From NCBI GenBank assembly GCA_963702055.1, contig OY969702.1:1736001-1800000 (forward strand): DNA of 64,000 bases, in the 5' to 3' direction. The DNA comes from CAWINX01 sp963702055 (GTDB lineage Bacteria > Actinomycetota > Thermoleophilia > Solirubrobacterales > 70-9). Numbering within the stretch: the stretch's first letter is position 1; each line of letters opens with the position of its first letter. Under the pieces are notes generated by a model, which was not told where the DNA came from, searched no databases, and was given only the letters and a program-made list of their open reading frames with translations. The position numbers and the translations under genes are program-made. Below are positions 18,540 to 27,479 of the stretch, piece after piece.

Positions 18540-18556
18540 GGGTATGACCAATACCC
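18540..18556. promoter_or_regulatory. Possible operator of the kinase gene
   Basis: GGGTAT-GACCA-ATACCC is a perfect 6-bp inverted repeat with a 5-base spacer that ends 15 bases before the kinase start codon. Its size and place fit a repressor operator or a small leader hairpin. A TTGACG lies at 18511-18516, but no well-spaced -10 element was seen. Confidence 0.35.
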
Positions 18557-18571
18557 TCAAAGCCACCTCCG

Positions 18572-20089
18572 ATGGAAGCCCCCTCCAGCTCGCAGATGAT
18601 CGGCACGACGCTCTCCGGCCGCTACCGGCTGGAGGCGAAGCTGGGCAGCGGCGGGATGTCGACCGTCTACCTGGCCCGCGACGAGACGCTCGACCGCGCG
18701 GTCGCGGTGAAGGTGATGCACCGCGAAATGTCGGAGCAGGCCGACCAGCTCGAGCGGTTCCGCCAGGAAGCCCGCGCGGTCGCCAAGATCTCCCATCCCA
18801 ACGTCGTCTCGGTGATCGACGCCGGCGAGGACGGCGGCTACCCCTACATCGTCTTCGAGTACGTCGAGGGAGAGACGCTGAAGCAGCGGATCGCTCGGCT
18901 CGGCGCACTGGAGGCGCAGGAGGCGATCGCCTACGCGATAGAGGTCGCGCGCGCGCTCAGCGTCGCACACGCCCGCAACATGGTCCACCGCGACGTCAAG
19001 CCCCAGAACGTCCTGATCGACAGCGAGGGACGGGCGAAACTGACCGACTTCGGGATCTCCCGCCAGCTCGAGCAGGCCGGGATGACCGCGACCGGTCGCG
19101 TCCTCGGCACCACCGACTACGTCGCCCCCGAGCAGGCGATGGGCCACGGCGCCGACCAGCGCTCCGACATCTACTCGCTGGGCGTGGTCCTCTACGAGAT
19201 GCTGATCGGGCAGGTGCCGTTCCATGCCGACAGCCAGGTCGGCGTGGCGATGAAACACGTCAACGAGGAGCTGCCGGATGTGCAGCGGCGTCGCCCGGAG
19301 GTCTCCGCGGCGGTGGCGCTCGTGGTCGAGCGCGCGACCGCCAAGAACCCGGCCGAGCGCTACCAGGAGATCGGCGAGATGATCGAGGATCTCTCGACCG
19401 CGCTCGAGGTCGAAGCGGCGCGAGCGGGCTCGACCACCGGTGAGGCCACCAGCGTGCTGGACGCGCTGCCGCCGCCGCAGCGCCACCTCTCCTCGGAACG
19501 GACCGGGTGGTCGTGGGCGGCGATCGTGGCCCTGTTGCTGATCGCCGCCGCGGCGCTCGCCGCGGTCGGCCTGATCTCCAGTGGCAAGCTCGGTGGGGGT
19601 GGGGGCGAGCAGGGCAGCGGCAGGCAGGTAAAGATCGACGGGGTCAAGGACTACGACCCCGACGGGGACGGCAAGGAGGACTCCAGCACGGTGGGGTTCG
19701 CCATCGACGGCAACCCCACGACGACGGCTTGGAGCACCGAGCACTACGACACCGACACCTTCGCCGGGACCAAGACGGGAGCCGATCCCGGCGTTGGCCT
19801 CTACGTGACCACGGCCTCGAAGGTGAGTCCGGCCAAGATGATCGTCCGCACCCCCACCCCGGGCTGGGACGCGCAGGTCTTCGCCGCGACGAGTGGGCCG
19901 CCGGCCGACGTCTCGGGTTGGGGCCCGCAGATCGGCGCGGTCGGCGACGCCTCGAGCCGCGAGGAGATCGACCTGACGCCGACCCGGCCGGCCCGCTACT
20001 TCCTGCTCTGGTTTACCAAGGCCGCGGCGGCGAGCGACCAGCCCGGTCGCTTCCAGGTCGAGATCAGCGACATCCAGCTGCTCAAGTAA
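18572..20089 (+). CDS. Membrane Ser/Thr kinase with galactose-binding-like domain
   Basis: A 505-residue Hanks-type kinase. The kinase domain (about 10-270) has LGSGGMSTVYLARD (P-loop), VAVKVM (catalytic Lys), HRDVKPQNVL, DFGISRQ and GTTDYVAPEQA, so it should be active. One transmembrane helix (AAIVALLLIAAAALAAVGLI, near 310-330) leads to an extracellular C-terminal domain of about 165 residues with FAIDGNPTTTAWSTEHY and FLLWFTKAA. This resembles the carbohydrate-binding-like domain of some actinobacterial kinases and of mycobacterial MviN. No PASTA repeats are present. It probably senses an external glycan, or responds to peptidoglycan flippase state, and phosphorylates cytoplasmic division proteins. 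It is convergent with ddl, 13 bases away. Confidence 0.9.
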   Translation: MEAPSSSQMIGTTLSGRYRLEAKLGSGGMSTVYLARDETLDRAVAVKVMHREMSEQADQLERFRQEARAVAKISHPNVVSVIDAGEDGGYPYIVFEYVEGETLKQRIARLGALEAQEAIAYAIEVARALSVAHARNMVHRDVKPQNVLIDSEGRAKLTDFGISRQLEQAGMTATGRVLGTTDYVAPEQAMGHGADQRSDIYSLGVVLYEMLIGQVPFHADSQVGVAMKHVNEELPDVQRRRPEVSAAVALVVERATAKNPAERYQEIGEMIEDLSTALEVEAARAGSTTGEATSVLDALPPPQRHLSSERTGWSWAAIVALLLIAAAALAAVGLISSGKLGGGGGEQGSGRQVKIDGVKDYDPDGDGKEDSSTVGFAIDGNPTTTAWSTEHYDTDTFAGTKTGADPGVGLYVTTASKVSPAKMIVRTPTPGWDAQVFAATSGPPADVSGWGPQIGAVGDASSREEIDLTPTRPARYFLLWFTKAAAASDQPGRFQVEISDIQLLK

Positions 20090-20102
20090 GCCTGAGGCTC
20101 GG

Positions 20103-21068
20103 CTAGAACTCGTAGGAGCGAGCCCGCTCGTGGCGCTCCAGCGCGAGCGCGACCAGCCGGTCGCACAACTCCGGGTAGGGGACTCCGCTCGCCTCGAAGA
20201 GCTTCGCGTAGACGCTGGTCTCGGTGAACCCGGGCATCGTGTTGATCTCGTTGACCAGCACCTCCCCGCCGGGCTCGACGAAGAAGTCACAGCGCGCCAG
20301 GCCGGAGCAACCGGCGAACTCGAACACCTCGGCGGCCAGCTCGCGCACCCTGGCGGCCTGGGCCGCCTCGATCGGGGCCGGGACGTTCAACTCCATCCCC
20401 CCGTCCTCGTACTTCGCCTCGTAGTTGTACCAGTCGGCCTGAGCGACGACCTCACCGGGGATCGAGGCCCGCGGCGACTCGTTGCCGAGCACCGAGCACT
20501 CGACCTCGCGGCCTCGCGCCGAGGCCTCGACGATCACCCGGGGATCGTGGCGAAGCGCCAACTCGACCGCCTCGTCGAGGGCGCCGAGCTCCTCCACCTT
20601 GCTGATCCCCACGCTCGAGCCGAGCCGCGAGGGCTTGGCCCAGAGCGGCAGGCCCATCGCCTCGCAGCGCTCGCGCCAGCCCGCCTCGCCGGCCTGGACG
20701 AAGGCGACCTGGGGCACGCCGCGCTGGGCGAAGAGGCGCTTCAGGGTCAGCTTGTCCATGCAGGTCGCCGAGGCCAGCACGTCGGAGCCGACGTAGGGGA
20801 GGTCAAGCCACTCGAGCAGTCCCTGGACGCTGCCGTCCTCGCCGTAGGGGCCGTGCAGCGCGGGAAAGGCAACGTCGCAGCCGAGCAGGCCGGCGGCCGG
20901 CGCGAGCACGACCGGGGCTCCCTCGCTGCTCCAGCCCCCGTCGCGGTCGATCCTCACCCGCACCGCTTCGTGGCCGGTCGACTCCAGGCCCCGCGCCACC
21001 GCCTCGCCGGAGCGCAACGAGACGTCATGCTCGGAGGAGCGGCCGCCGGAGAGGACCGCGACCCTCAT
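20103..21068 (-). CDS. ddl: D-alanine--D-alanine ligase
   Basis: Ddl joins two D-Ala using ATP to make the peptidoglycan stem terminus. The 321-residue ATP-grasp protein begins VAVLSGGRSSEHDVSLRSGEAV (the conserved EHxVSxxS substrate motif) and contains FPALHGPYGEDGSVQGLLE, LPYVGSDVLASATCMDK, AKPSRLGSSVGISKV and the metal-site region VEPGGEVLVNEINTMPGFT. The ATG overlaps the TGA of the PASTA kinase gene (ATGA), so ddl is the last gene of the division-kinase operon. Linkage of ddl to pknB is unusual. Nothing in the sequence shows a D-Lac or D-Ser variant. Confidence 0.95.
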   Translation of the reverse strand: MRVAVLSGGRSSEHDVSLRSGEAVARGLESTGHEAVRVRIDRDGGWSSEGAPVVLAPAAGLLGCDVAFPALHGPYGEDGSVQGLLEWLDLPYVGSDVLASATCMDKLTLKRLFAQRGVPQVAFVQAGEAGWRERCEAMGLPLWAKPSRLGSSVGISKVEELGALDEAVELALRHDPRVIVEASARGREVECSVLGNESPRASIPGEVVAQADWYNYEAKYEDGGMELNVPAPIEAAQAARVRELAAEVFEFAGCSGLARCDFFVEPGGEVLVNEINTMPGFTETSVYAKLFEASGVPYPELCDRLVALALERHERARSYEF

Positions 21069-22948
21069 GGGACGGTCGGGGTGGTCGGCGTCGTGACGGG
21101 GCCGCTCGGCTGTTTGCCGATCACGATCGTCACGTCGGCGCTCGCGTCGACCTTGGAGCCGGGCGGCGGGAACTGGTCGGTCACCCGCCCCACCTGCGAG
21201 GTCACATCGGTGTCCTGCTCCTGGACGACCGGGGTGAGCCCCGCGGCGCGCAGCACGGAGACCGCATCGGAGCGCTGCTTGCCGATCACGTTGGGGACGG
21301 CGATCTTCTGCGCCCCCTTGGAGACGACGATCGAGACGCTCGATCCCGGCGCAACCTGTGTCCCGGCGCTGGGCGACTGACGGATCACCTCTCCCGCCGG
21401 GGAGGAGCTGACCTCCTCGGTGACGGCGGGAGCGAGGCCGCGGCTGCGCAGCTGCTGCACCGCCACCTCGCGCTGGGCGCCGACCAGCACCGGCACCTTG
21501 ACCAGCTTCGGGCCGCTGGAGACGGTGATCGTCACCGTCGACCCGCGCGTCGCGGTAGAGCCGGAGGACGGATCGGAGTGGATCACCAGGCCGGCGCCGA
21601 CCGTGTCGGAGTGAGCGCTCTCCACCTGCGCCACGAAGCCGGCCCGCTTCAACTTCGCGACCGCTGCCGGGCGATCCAGGCCGGCTGTGAACGGAACCTT
21701 GGCGCTGCCCGGCCCGGCGCTGACGGTCAGCATCACGCGCGGCTTCGAACAGAAGAAGCTGATGAAAGAGCAGTCAAGCGAGGTCTCGCCGGCGGGCGGA
21801 TCCTGCTCGAGGACGGTGTTGGCGGGAGCGTCGCGCTCGACCCGGGTGACACCGTCCACCTGGTAGCCGTTCTGCTGAAGCAGCGCGATCGCCACGTTGA
21901 GCTCGTTGCCGGTGACCGCGGGGACGTCGGTGGTCGTGTCGCGGGTCATCGCGAGGCCGACCAGGATGCCGATCAGGACCGCGACCCCGGCGAGGATCCA
22001 GCGGCGACGACGGCGCTTGCGCCGTTTCTCCTCCTCCGAATCCTCCTCCCCATCGACAGCCTCGGCGGGGGTCGCGACCACCGGCGGTAGGGGGGCGAAG
22101 ACGGCGGTGCCGCCGCCGGGCGTGCCCGGCTCCTTGATCGCCGCGTCGAGCGCCGCGATGAAAGCGTCGGCCGTCTGGAACCGCTGGGCGGGGTCCTTCT
22201 CGAGGGCGCGCATCACTACCGCGTCGAGCGCCGGGGAAATCTTCGCGTTGATCGAGCTGGGGCGCTGCGGGGTCTGTGAGACCTGCTTCATCGCGATCGC
22301 GATCGCGGAGTCGGCCTCGAAGGGCACCCGGCCGGTCAGCGCCTCGTAGAGGATCACCCCGATCGAGTAGAGGTCGGAAACGGGCGTCACGTCCATGCCC
22401 TGGGCCTGCTCCGGCGAGAGGTAGTGCGGCGTGCCCAGTACCGAGCCGGCCTGGGTGATCTCCGAAACGCCTGCGCGGGCGATTCCGAAGTCGGTGACCA
22501 CCGCCTTGTCCTCGGCGTCGACGATCACGTTCTGCGGCTTTAGGTCACGGTGGACGATTCCGTGGCGGTGGGCGAAGCGGGCCGCCTCGAGCACCTGGCG
22601 GACCAGCCGCGCCGCCTGCTCGACGTTGAGCCCGGCGTCGATCAGCTGCTTCAGCGAGCGACCCTCGATGTACTGCATCGCGATGTAGTAGGTGCCGTCG
22701 ATCGCCCCGCGGTCGAAGACGGCAACCACGTTGGGGTGGTGGAGTCCGGCGGCCGCCTCCGCCTCGCGACGGAAACGTTCGACGAACTCGCGATCCTGGG
22801 CGAAGCGGCTGTGCAGGACCTTCAGCGCGACCCTGCGCTGCAGGTGAGCGTCGTCGACCAGCCAAACGTCGGCCATCCCGCCCGACCCGAGTCGACGCAG
22901 CACCCGGTACCGCCCGTCGACGACGACGCCCTCGCTTACCTCAGGCAC
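21065..22948 (-). CDS. pknB: PASTA-domain Ser/Thr kinase PknB
   Basis: A 627-residue master kinase of cell-wall growth. The kinase domain (about 10-275) has LGSGGMADVWLVDD, VALKVL, HRDLKPQNVI, DFGIARAG and GTPHYLSPEQA. A basic juxtamembrane patch (EEKRRKRRRRRW) precedes the helix ILAGVAVLIGILVGLAM. Four extracellular PASTA repeats follow, beginning near DVPAVTGNELN, KVPFTAGLDRP, KVPVLVGAQRE and AVPNVIGKQRS; the first holds a Cys-bounded insertion. PASTA repeats bind muropeptides or lipid II. It lies downstream of pbpA and couples to ddl. The PP2C phosphatase and FHA proteins in the same operon are its expected partners. Confidence 0.96.
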   Translation of the reverse strand: MPEVSEGVVVDGRYRVLRRLGSGGMADVWLVDDAHLQRRVALKVLHSRFAQDREFVERFRREAEAAAGLHHPNVVAVFDRGAIDGTYYIAMQYIEGRSLKQLIDAGLNVEQAARLVRQVLEAARFAHRHGIVHRDLKPQNVIVDAEDKAVVTDFGIARAGVSEITQAGSVLGTPHYLSPEQAQGMDVTPVSDLYSIGVILYEALTGRVPFEADSAIAIAMKQVSQTPQRPSSINAKISPALDAVVMRALEKDPAQRFQTADAFIAALDAAIKEPGTPGGGTAVFAPLPPVVATPAEAVDGEEDSEEEKRRKRRRRRWILAGVAVLIGILVGLAMTRDTTTDVPAVTGNELNVAIALLQQNGYQVDGVTRVERDAPANTVLEQDPPAGETSLDCSFISFFCSKPRVMLTVSAGPGSAKVPFTAGLDRPAAVAKLKRAGFVAQVESAHSDTVGAGLVIHSDPSSGSTATRGSTVTITVSSGPKLVKVPVLVGAQREVAVQQLRSRGLAPAVTEEVSSSPAGEVIRQSPSAGTQVAPGSSVSIVVSKGAQKIAVPNVIGKQRSDAVSVLRAAGLTPVVQEQDTDVTSQVGRVTDQFPPPGSKVDASADVTIVIGKQPSGPVTTPTTPTVP

Positions 22949-22985
22949 TCTCCACGCCTCCTTTTCGCCCCTTGTCTCTCACTTT

Positions 22986-24440
22986 TCAACCTTCATTCAA
23001 GATCGTCTCGGCGACGTCGCGGAAGATCGGCGCCGCGACGTCGTTGCCGAACTTGGTCGTGCACTCGACCGTCGCCGCGATCGCGATCTTCGGATGCTCG
23101 GCGGGGGCGAAGCCGATGAACCAGGCCTGGTTCTCGTCGGCGCCGCCGCCGCAGGAGGCGTTGCCGGGCGTCTCGGCCGTGCCGGTCTTGCCGGCTACGG
23201 AGACGCCGGGGATCGCCGCGTTGGTCCCGGTCCCGGCGCTGACCACGCCCTGCATCGCGGTGGTCAGCTCGGCGGCGGTCTTGGCGCTCATCGGGCGGCT
23301 GTACTGGGACGGGTCGAGCCGCTTCGTCACCCGCCCGTCGGGGTCGACCACCCGGCTCCAGATCTGCGGCTTCATCAGCCTGCCCCGGTTCGCCACCGCA
23401 GCCGCTACCTCGGCCATCTGCAGCGGCGTCACCGCCAGTCGCTCCTGCCCGATCGCCACGCGCGAGATGTCGATCGGGTCGCCAGGGCCGAGCAGCTTGC
23501 CGTTGTCGAAGAGCCCGCTTTTGTAGACCTGGTTGGAGGGCAGGTCGATCGCCGGCGTCGAGTTGAAGCCGAAGCGGTCCATGTAGGCGAAGAGGGTGTT
23601 CTCGCCGATCCGCTGGCCGAGCTGCGCGAACCAGGTGTTGACGGAGTAGGTCAGCGCGGTGTCGAGGGTGATCGGGCCGAAGCTCTGGGTGAAGTCGTTC
23701 TGGAGCGGCTGGCCTTGGATGTCGAGCGTACCGGGCGCGTCGATCGTCGTGCTCGGCGTGATCGTGCCACTGTCGAGCCCGGCGGCGGCGGTGACCACCT
23801 TGAAGGTCGAGCCGGGCGGATACTGGCCCTGGGTGACCCGGTCGAGCAGCGGCGCGGTGGAGTTCGTGTTGAGTCGCGAGAGCGCGTAGGGGACGCGGTT
23901 CGGGTCATAGGACGGGTTGGAGGCCATCACCCTGACCCGCCCCGTCTGCGGCTCTATCGCCACCACGGCGCCGAAGCCGGCAGCCTCGAGGTCGCCCAGC
24001 GCGGCGCGCTGGGCAACGGGGTCGAGGTTGGTGACGACGTCGTTGCCGGCCTGCTTGCGACCGCGCAGCTCGTCGAGGATCGAGGCAAACTCCGAGCTGT
24101 TGCCAACCAGCTCGTCGTTGTGGGACTTCTCGAACTCGCTGTCTCCCTGGCGGACGAAGCTGTAGCCGACCGGGTGGCCGTAGAGCGACCCCTGCGGATA
24201 GCGGCGCACGTAGCGCAGGCCGGCGCCGTGGCCCTTTGCCACGGAACGAGCGATCACCGTCCCGTCGGCGGCGAGGATGCGGCCGCGCTCGATCTGCTGC
24301 TGCTCCAGCAGCGGCCGCTTGTTCGCGGTCTTCTCCTTCAGTGCCTTCGCGTCGAAGACCGCCCAGTAGGACGTGAAGCCGATCAGCACCGCGAAGAGGA
24401 CGACGATCAGGCCGAACAACTTGACGATCTGGCGGTTCAC
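22986..24440 (-). CDS. pbpA: Class B penicillin-binding protein (PbpA)
   Basis: A peptidoglycan transpeptidase of about 484 aa, membrane-anchored by one N-terminal helix (KLFGLIVVLFAVLIGFTSYWAVF). After the pedestal domain, the transpeptidase domain shows the catalytic SxxK in PPGSTFKVVTAAAGL, SxN in TYSVNTWF and KTG in VAGKTGTAE. It is the usual partner of the FtsW/RodA polymerase encoded just upstream. Start choice: GTG 24440 gives the common short cytoplasmic leader; ATG 24452 and GTG 24482 are alternatives with no better ribosome site. The gene follows ftsW by about 70 bases and precedes pknB by 37 bases. Confidence 0.93.
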   Translation of the reverse strand: MNRQIVKLFGLIVVLFAVLIGFTSYWAVFDAKALKEKTANKRPLLEQQQIERGRILAADGTVIARSVAKGHGAGLRYVRRYPQGSLYGHPVGYSFVRQGDSEFEKSHNDELVGNSSEFASILDELRGRKQAGNDVVTNLDPVAQRAALGDLEAAGFGAVVAIEPQTGRVRVMASNPSYDPNRVPYALSRLNTNSTAPLLDRVTQGQYPPGSTFKVVTAAAGLDSGTITPSTTIDAPGTLDIQGQPLQNDFTQSFGPITLDTALTYSVNTWFAQLGQRIGENTLFAYMDRFGFNSTPAIDLPSNQVYKSGLFDNGKLLGPGDPIDISRVAIGQERLAVTPLQMAEVAAAVANRGRLMKPQIWSRVVDPDGRVTKRLDPSQYSRPMSAKTAAELTTAMQGVVSAGTGTNAAIPGVSVAGKTGTAETPGNASCGGGADENQAWFIGFAPAEHPKIAIAATVECTTKFGNDVAAPIFRDVAETILNEG

Positions 24441-24510
24441 GACACAACCCATGAGCGCGCCAACCGCCCTGGATTCGAACACCCGGAGATCACCGTGACG
24501 ATTGGCGCGC

Positions 24511-25809
24511 TCATGTCGCCTCCCTGCGAGCGCGGTCAGAGATCAGCAGCAGCAGCGCCAGCAGCACGAAGTTGGCGACGATCGAGCTGCCCCCGTAGCT
24601 GATGAAGGGCAGCGTCACCCCGGTCAGCGGGATCGCCCTCGTCACCCCGCCGACGATCACGAAGGCCTGGATCGCGAACACCGCCGTGAGTCCGGTGGCC
24701 AGCAGCTTCGAGAAGCCGTCGGCGGCGAGCAGGGCGACTTTGAAGCCGCGCTCGGCGATCAGCAGGTAGATGAGGATCACCCCGCAGGCGCCGAACAGGC
24801 CGAGCTCGTTGACGATCAACGAGTAGATCGTGTCGGTCTGAGCGGCCGGCAGCAACGCCGCGTGTGTGCCCGGCACGGTGATCAGCGCCTGCCCGAATCC
24901 TTTCCCGAACAGGCCCCCGTCCGCCTGGGCGAAGATCGACTGAAGGATCTGGTAGCCGTTGCCGGCGGGGTCGTGGTAAGGGTTGAGCCAGATCTCGACC
25001 CGGTCGTGGACGTGCGGCACGGTCGCGGAGAAGAACCAGGCGCCGAGCAGGAACATCGCCATCCCGATCACCACGAAGGAGAAGCGGCCGGTGGCGACGT
25101 AGAGCAGCGCCAGGAAGGCGGCGAAGAACATCAGCGAGCTGCCGAGATCGCGGATGAAGACGAGCATGAACATCGATGCGCCCCAGACGACCAGCATCGG
25201 GCCGAGGTGCTTAAGCGGCGGAAGGGTGACGCCGAGCACTCTGCGGGCGCCGACGATCAGCACCTCGCGGTGCTCTCGCAGGTAGCTGGCGAGAAAGACG
25301 ACGATGCAGATCTTCGAGAACTCGGCGGGCTGGAAGGAGAGCGGCCCGAGCTTCACCCCGAGGTAGGCCCCGTTGACCTGCTGCCCGATCCCCGGCAGTC
25401 GCGGCGCGAGCAGGAGGAGGATGCCGATCGCGGCAACCGTGTACCGGTAGCGCTCGAGCACGTCGTAGTCGCGCAGGAAGTGCACGGTTAGCGCGAAGAG
25501 GACGAGGCCGAGCACGAACCAGTTGGCCTGGTCCCGCGCCAGGGTCGCGTCGATCCGGTAGATCATCACCAGGCCGAAGGCGGTCAGCAGCGCGACCAGC
25601 GGGAAGAGGTAGGGGTCCGCGTTGGGCAGGCGCATCCGCAGGTAGACGTGCGTGGCGACGCAGACAGCGAGGAAGTAGGCACCGTAGACGAGGCTGAGGT
25701 TGCCCAGCCGGGTGCCCTCCTGGGCGAAGACGGCGGTGAATCCGGCGGTGAGAAGGAGCGCAACGGGAACCAGGGCGACCAGCTCCCGGTTGCGGGCCGC
25801 CGACCTCAC
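24511..25809 (-). CDS. FtsW/RodA-family peptidoglycan polymerase
   Basis: SEDS-family glycosyltransferase of 432 aa with about ten membrane helices that polymerises lipid II. Family marks are MIYRIDATLARDQANWFVLG, GAYLGVKLGPLSFQPAEFSKICIVVFLASYL (the PaEfsK loop), IRDLGSSLMFFAAFLALLYVATGR (conserved catalytic-region Asp), and PLTGVTLPFISYGGSSIVANFVLLALLL at the C-terminus. The GTG at 25809 overlaps the TGA of the phosphatase gene by 4 bases, so earlier in-frame starts inside that gene are not used. By position it is the homologue of mycobacterial rodA in the pstP-rodA-pbpA block. Confidence 0.95.
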   Translation of the reverse strand: MRSAARNRELVALVPVALLLTAGFTAVFAQEGTRLGNLSLVYGAYFLAVCVATHVYLRMRLPNADPYLFPLVALLTAFGLVMIYRIDATLARDQANWFVLGLVLFALTVHFLRDYDVLERYRYTVAAIGILLLLAPRLPGIGQQVNGAYLGVKLGPLSFQPAEFSKICIVVFLASYLREHREVLIVGARRVLGVTLPPLKHLGPMLVVWGASMFMLVFIRDLGSSLMFFAAFLALLYVATGRFSFVVIGMAMFLLGAWFFSATVPHVHDRVEIWLNPYHDPAGNGYQILQSIFAQADGGLFGKGFGQALITVPGTHAALLPAAQTDTIYSLIVNELGLFGACGVILIYLLIAERGFKVALLAADGFSKLLATGLTAVFAIQAFVIVGGVTRAIPLTGVTLPFISYGGSSIVANFVLLALLLLISDRARREAT

Positions 25810-26984
25810 GGAACCCCTTGAGAGCGCTGGATGTCCTCGACCAGTGAGACGGCGTCGGAGCGCGAGCGCAGATCGTGGCCGGTGACGGCGGCGCGGCGGC
25901 GCGGCGGCAACGAGGAGGTCTGGATCGGGCTCGCGTAGCGCTCGTCGTAGAGGCGGATCCCGAATGGCAACTCGTAGGGCAGCCCCCGGTAGAGGGCGAC
26001 CCGGCCGGCATTGTCGGTCCCGAGGAACCAGACCTGGCGGTTGCCATACCAAGCGCCAAAGGCGACCGCGGCGATGGCGAGGAGGGCGACCAAAGCCTTC
26101 GCGGCGCGCTTCAGCCCACGGCGGCGGGGCTTGGCGGCGAGCTGCTCACGCCTCTCCCGCGCCGCCGCCGCGGCGGCGCGGCGGCGGACCTCGGTGGCGG
26201 TGAGACCGGCTGCCTCGGCCGAGGAGCCGACCAGCGTCGCGCCCTCGGGCGCCCGGGCCGGAGCGGCGGCGTCCTCGAGCTGGAAGGCGAGCGCGGTGAT
26301 GTTGTCGCGCCCACCCGCCCGGTTGGCCTCGTCGACCAGGGCCCTCACCGCGGCGGTCATCGACGTGGCGCCGGAGAGGATGCGGGCGATCTTCGCGTCG
26401 TCGAGCATCGTCGTCAAACCGTCGGAGCAGAGCAGGAAGACGTCGCCGGGCTGGGCCTGCGCCGTCTGCAGGTCGACCTCGACATCCGGCTCGGGGCCGA
26501 GCGCCCGAGTGATGATCGAGCGCTGCGGGTGGTCCTCCGCCTGGGCATCGGTGAGCTGACCCTTGCGGCGCATCTCCTCGACCAGCGAGTGGTCGCGGGT
26601 CAGCCGTTCCAGCTTCCCGTCGCGGAGGCGGTAGGCGCGGCTGTCGCCGACGTGGCCGATCGCCACCCCCTCGGCCTGAGGGTCGACGATCGCCGCGGTG
26701 ATCGTCGTCCCCATGCCCGCCAGTGAGGGATCGGAGCGGGCGTGCTCGTGGATCGTCCGGTTCGCCGTCTCGATCGTCTCGCGCAGGACGCGCTCGGGTG
26801 GGGCGGCGGGCAGGTCGCGGTCGAAGGCCTCGGCGGCGGCTTTGGAGGCGACCTCGCCGGCCTGCGCCCCACCCATCCCGTCGGCGACCACGAAGATCGG
26901 CGAGCGAGCGAAGTAGGAGTCCTCGTTCGCGTTGCGCTGGCGGCCGGTGTCGGTGCGGAAGGCCTGATCGTCGATGCGCAACAT
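25806..26984 (-). CDS. pstP: PP2C-type Ser/Thr phosphatase
   Basis: A 392-residue membrane phosphatase that reverses Ser/Thr kinase signalling. The cytoplasmic PP2C domain (1-240) shows RQRNANEDSYF, VVADGMGGAQAGEVAS, IGHVGDSRAYRL, FLLCSDGLTTM and GGRDNITAL, which together contain the metal-binding Asp residues. A basic stretch precedes one transmembrane helix (AAKALVALLAIAAVAFGAWYG), followed by about 60 outside residues. It lies between fhaB and ftsW with 3-base and 4-base junctions, in the same order as in mycobacteria and streptomycetes. Confidence 0.95.
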   Translation of the reverse strand: MLRIDDQAFRTDTGRQRNANEDSYFARSPIFVVADGMGGAQAGEVASKAAAEAFDRDLPAAPPERVLRETIETANRTIHEHARSDPSLAGMGTTITAAIVDPQAEGVAIGHVGDSRAYRLRDGKLERLTRDHSLVEEMRRKGQLTDAQAEDHPQRSIITRALGPEPDVEVDLQTAQAQPGDVFLLCSDGLTTMLDDAKIARILSGATSMTAAVRALVDEANRAGGRDNITALAFQLEDAAAPARAPEGATLVGSSAEAAGLTATEVRRRAAAAAARERREQLAAKPRRRGLKRAAKALVALLAIAAVAFGAWYGNRQVWFLGTDNAGRVALYRGLPYELPFGIRLYDERYASPIQTSSLPPRRRAAVTGHDLRSRSDAVSLVEDIQRSQGVP

Positions 26985-26987
26985 GCC

Positions 26988-27461
26988 TCAGACCCCCGCC
27001 TCAAACCTGAACTCGGTGTCGCCGATCCGCACCACGTCGCCGTCGATCAGCTCCGCCTCCCCCCTCAGCTCGGCGTCGTTGAGCAGGGTCCCGTTGGTCG
27101 AGCTCATGTCCTCCACGTAGTGGCGGCCCTCACGGGAGAAGATCCTGGCGTGCAGGCCGGAGGCGTAGCGGTCCTCGATCTGCACGTCGGACTCCTTCGA
27201 GCGCCCGATCGAGAGGCCGCCGATCAGGTCAAACCTCTCGCCCTCCTTCAGCCCGCCGCCGCGCTCGGCGATCAACCACGCGTCGGCGCCTCCGCGACCG
27301 CCGCCGAACGCCGGCGCGGGGTGGAATCCGGTCGCGTCGGGAGCGGGCGACGCGGTGCGCCCCAGGTCCTTCAGCGCGCTGCGGGCAATCCAGAGCAGAA
27401 AGAGGTAGAGAACGGCGAGGAAGCCGAACTTGAGAGCAACAGATATCGGATCGTAGGCCAC
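26988..27461 (-). CDS. fhaB: FHA-domain membrane protein FhaB
   Basis: 157 aa with one N-terminal transmembrane helix (LKFGFLAVLYLFLLWIARSAL) and a C-terminal FHA domain: SIGRSKESDVQI, SGLHARIFSREGRHYVEDMSS, TNGTLLND. The conserved G-R, S-x-x-H and N-G phosphothreonine-binding residues are present. FHA domains read phospho-Thr marks left by the kinases of this cluster and recruit division proteins; the M. tuberculosis homologue links to FtsZ and FtsQ. It lies 18 bases downstream of fhaA and 3 bases before the phosphatase. Confidence 0.93.
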   Translation of the reverse strand: MAYDPISVALKFGFLAVLYLFLLWIARSALKDLGRTASPAPDATGFHPAPAFGGGRGGADAWLIAERGGGLKEGERFDLIGGLSIGRSKESDVQIEDRYASGLHARIFSREGRHYVEDMSSTNGTLLNDAELRGEAELIDGDVVRIGDTEFRFEAGV

Positions 27462-27479
27462 GCGTCCCGCACGCTACTG

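Noticed and set aside
24451..24514. A tRNA-like segment with a 13-bp inverted repeat (ATGAGCGCGCCAA) and a TTCGAATCC loop at the ftsW-pbpA junction
   Set aside because: The T stem does not pair, there is no D arm or anticodon arm, and the segment overlaps the ends of two genes. It is an inverted repeat in coding sequence, not a tRNA.
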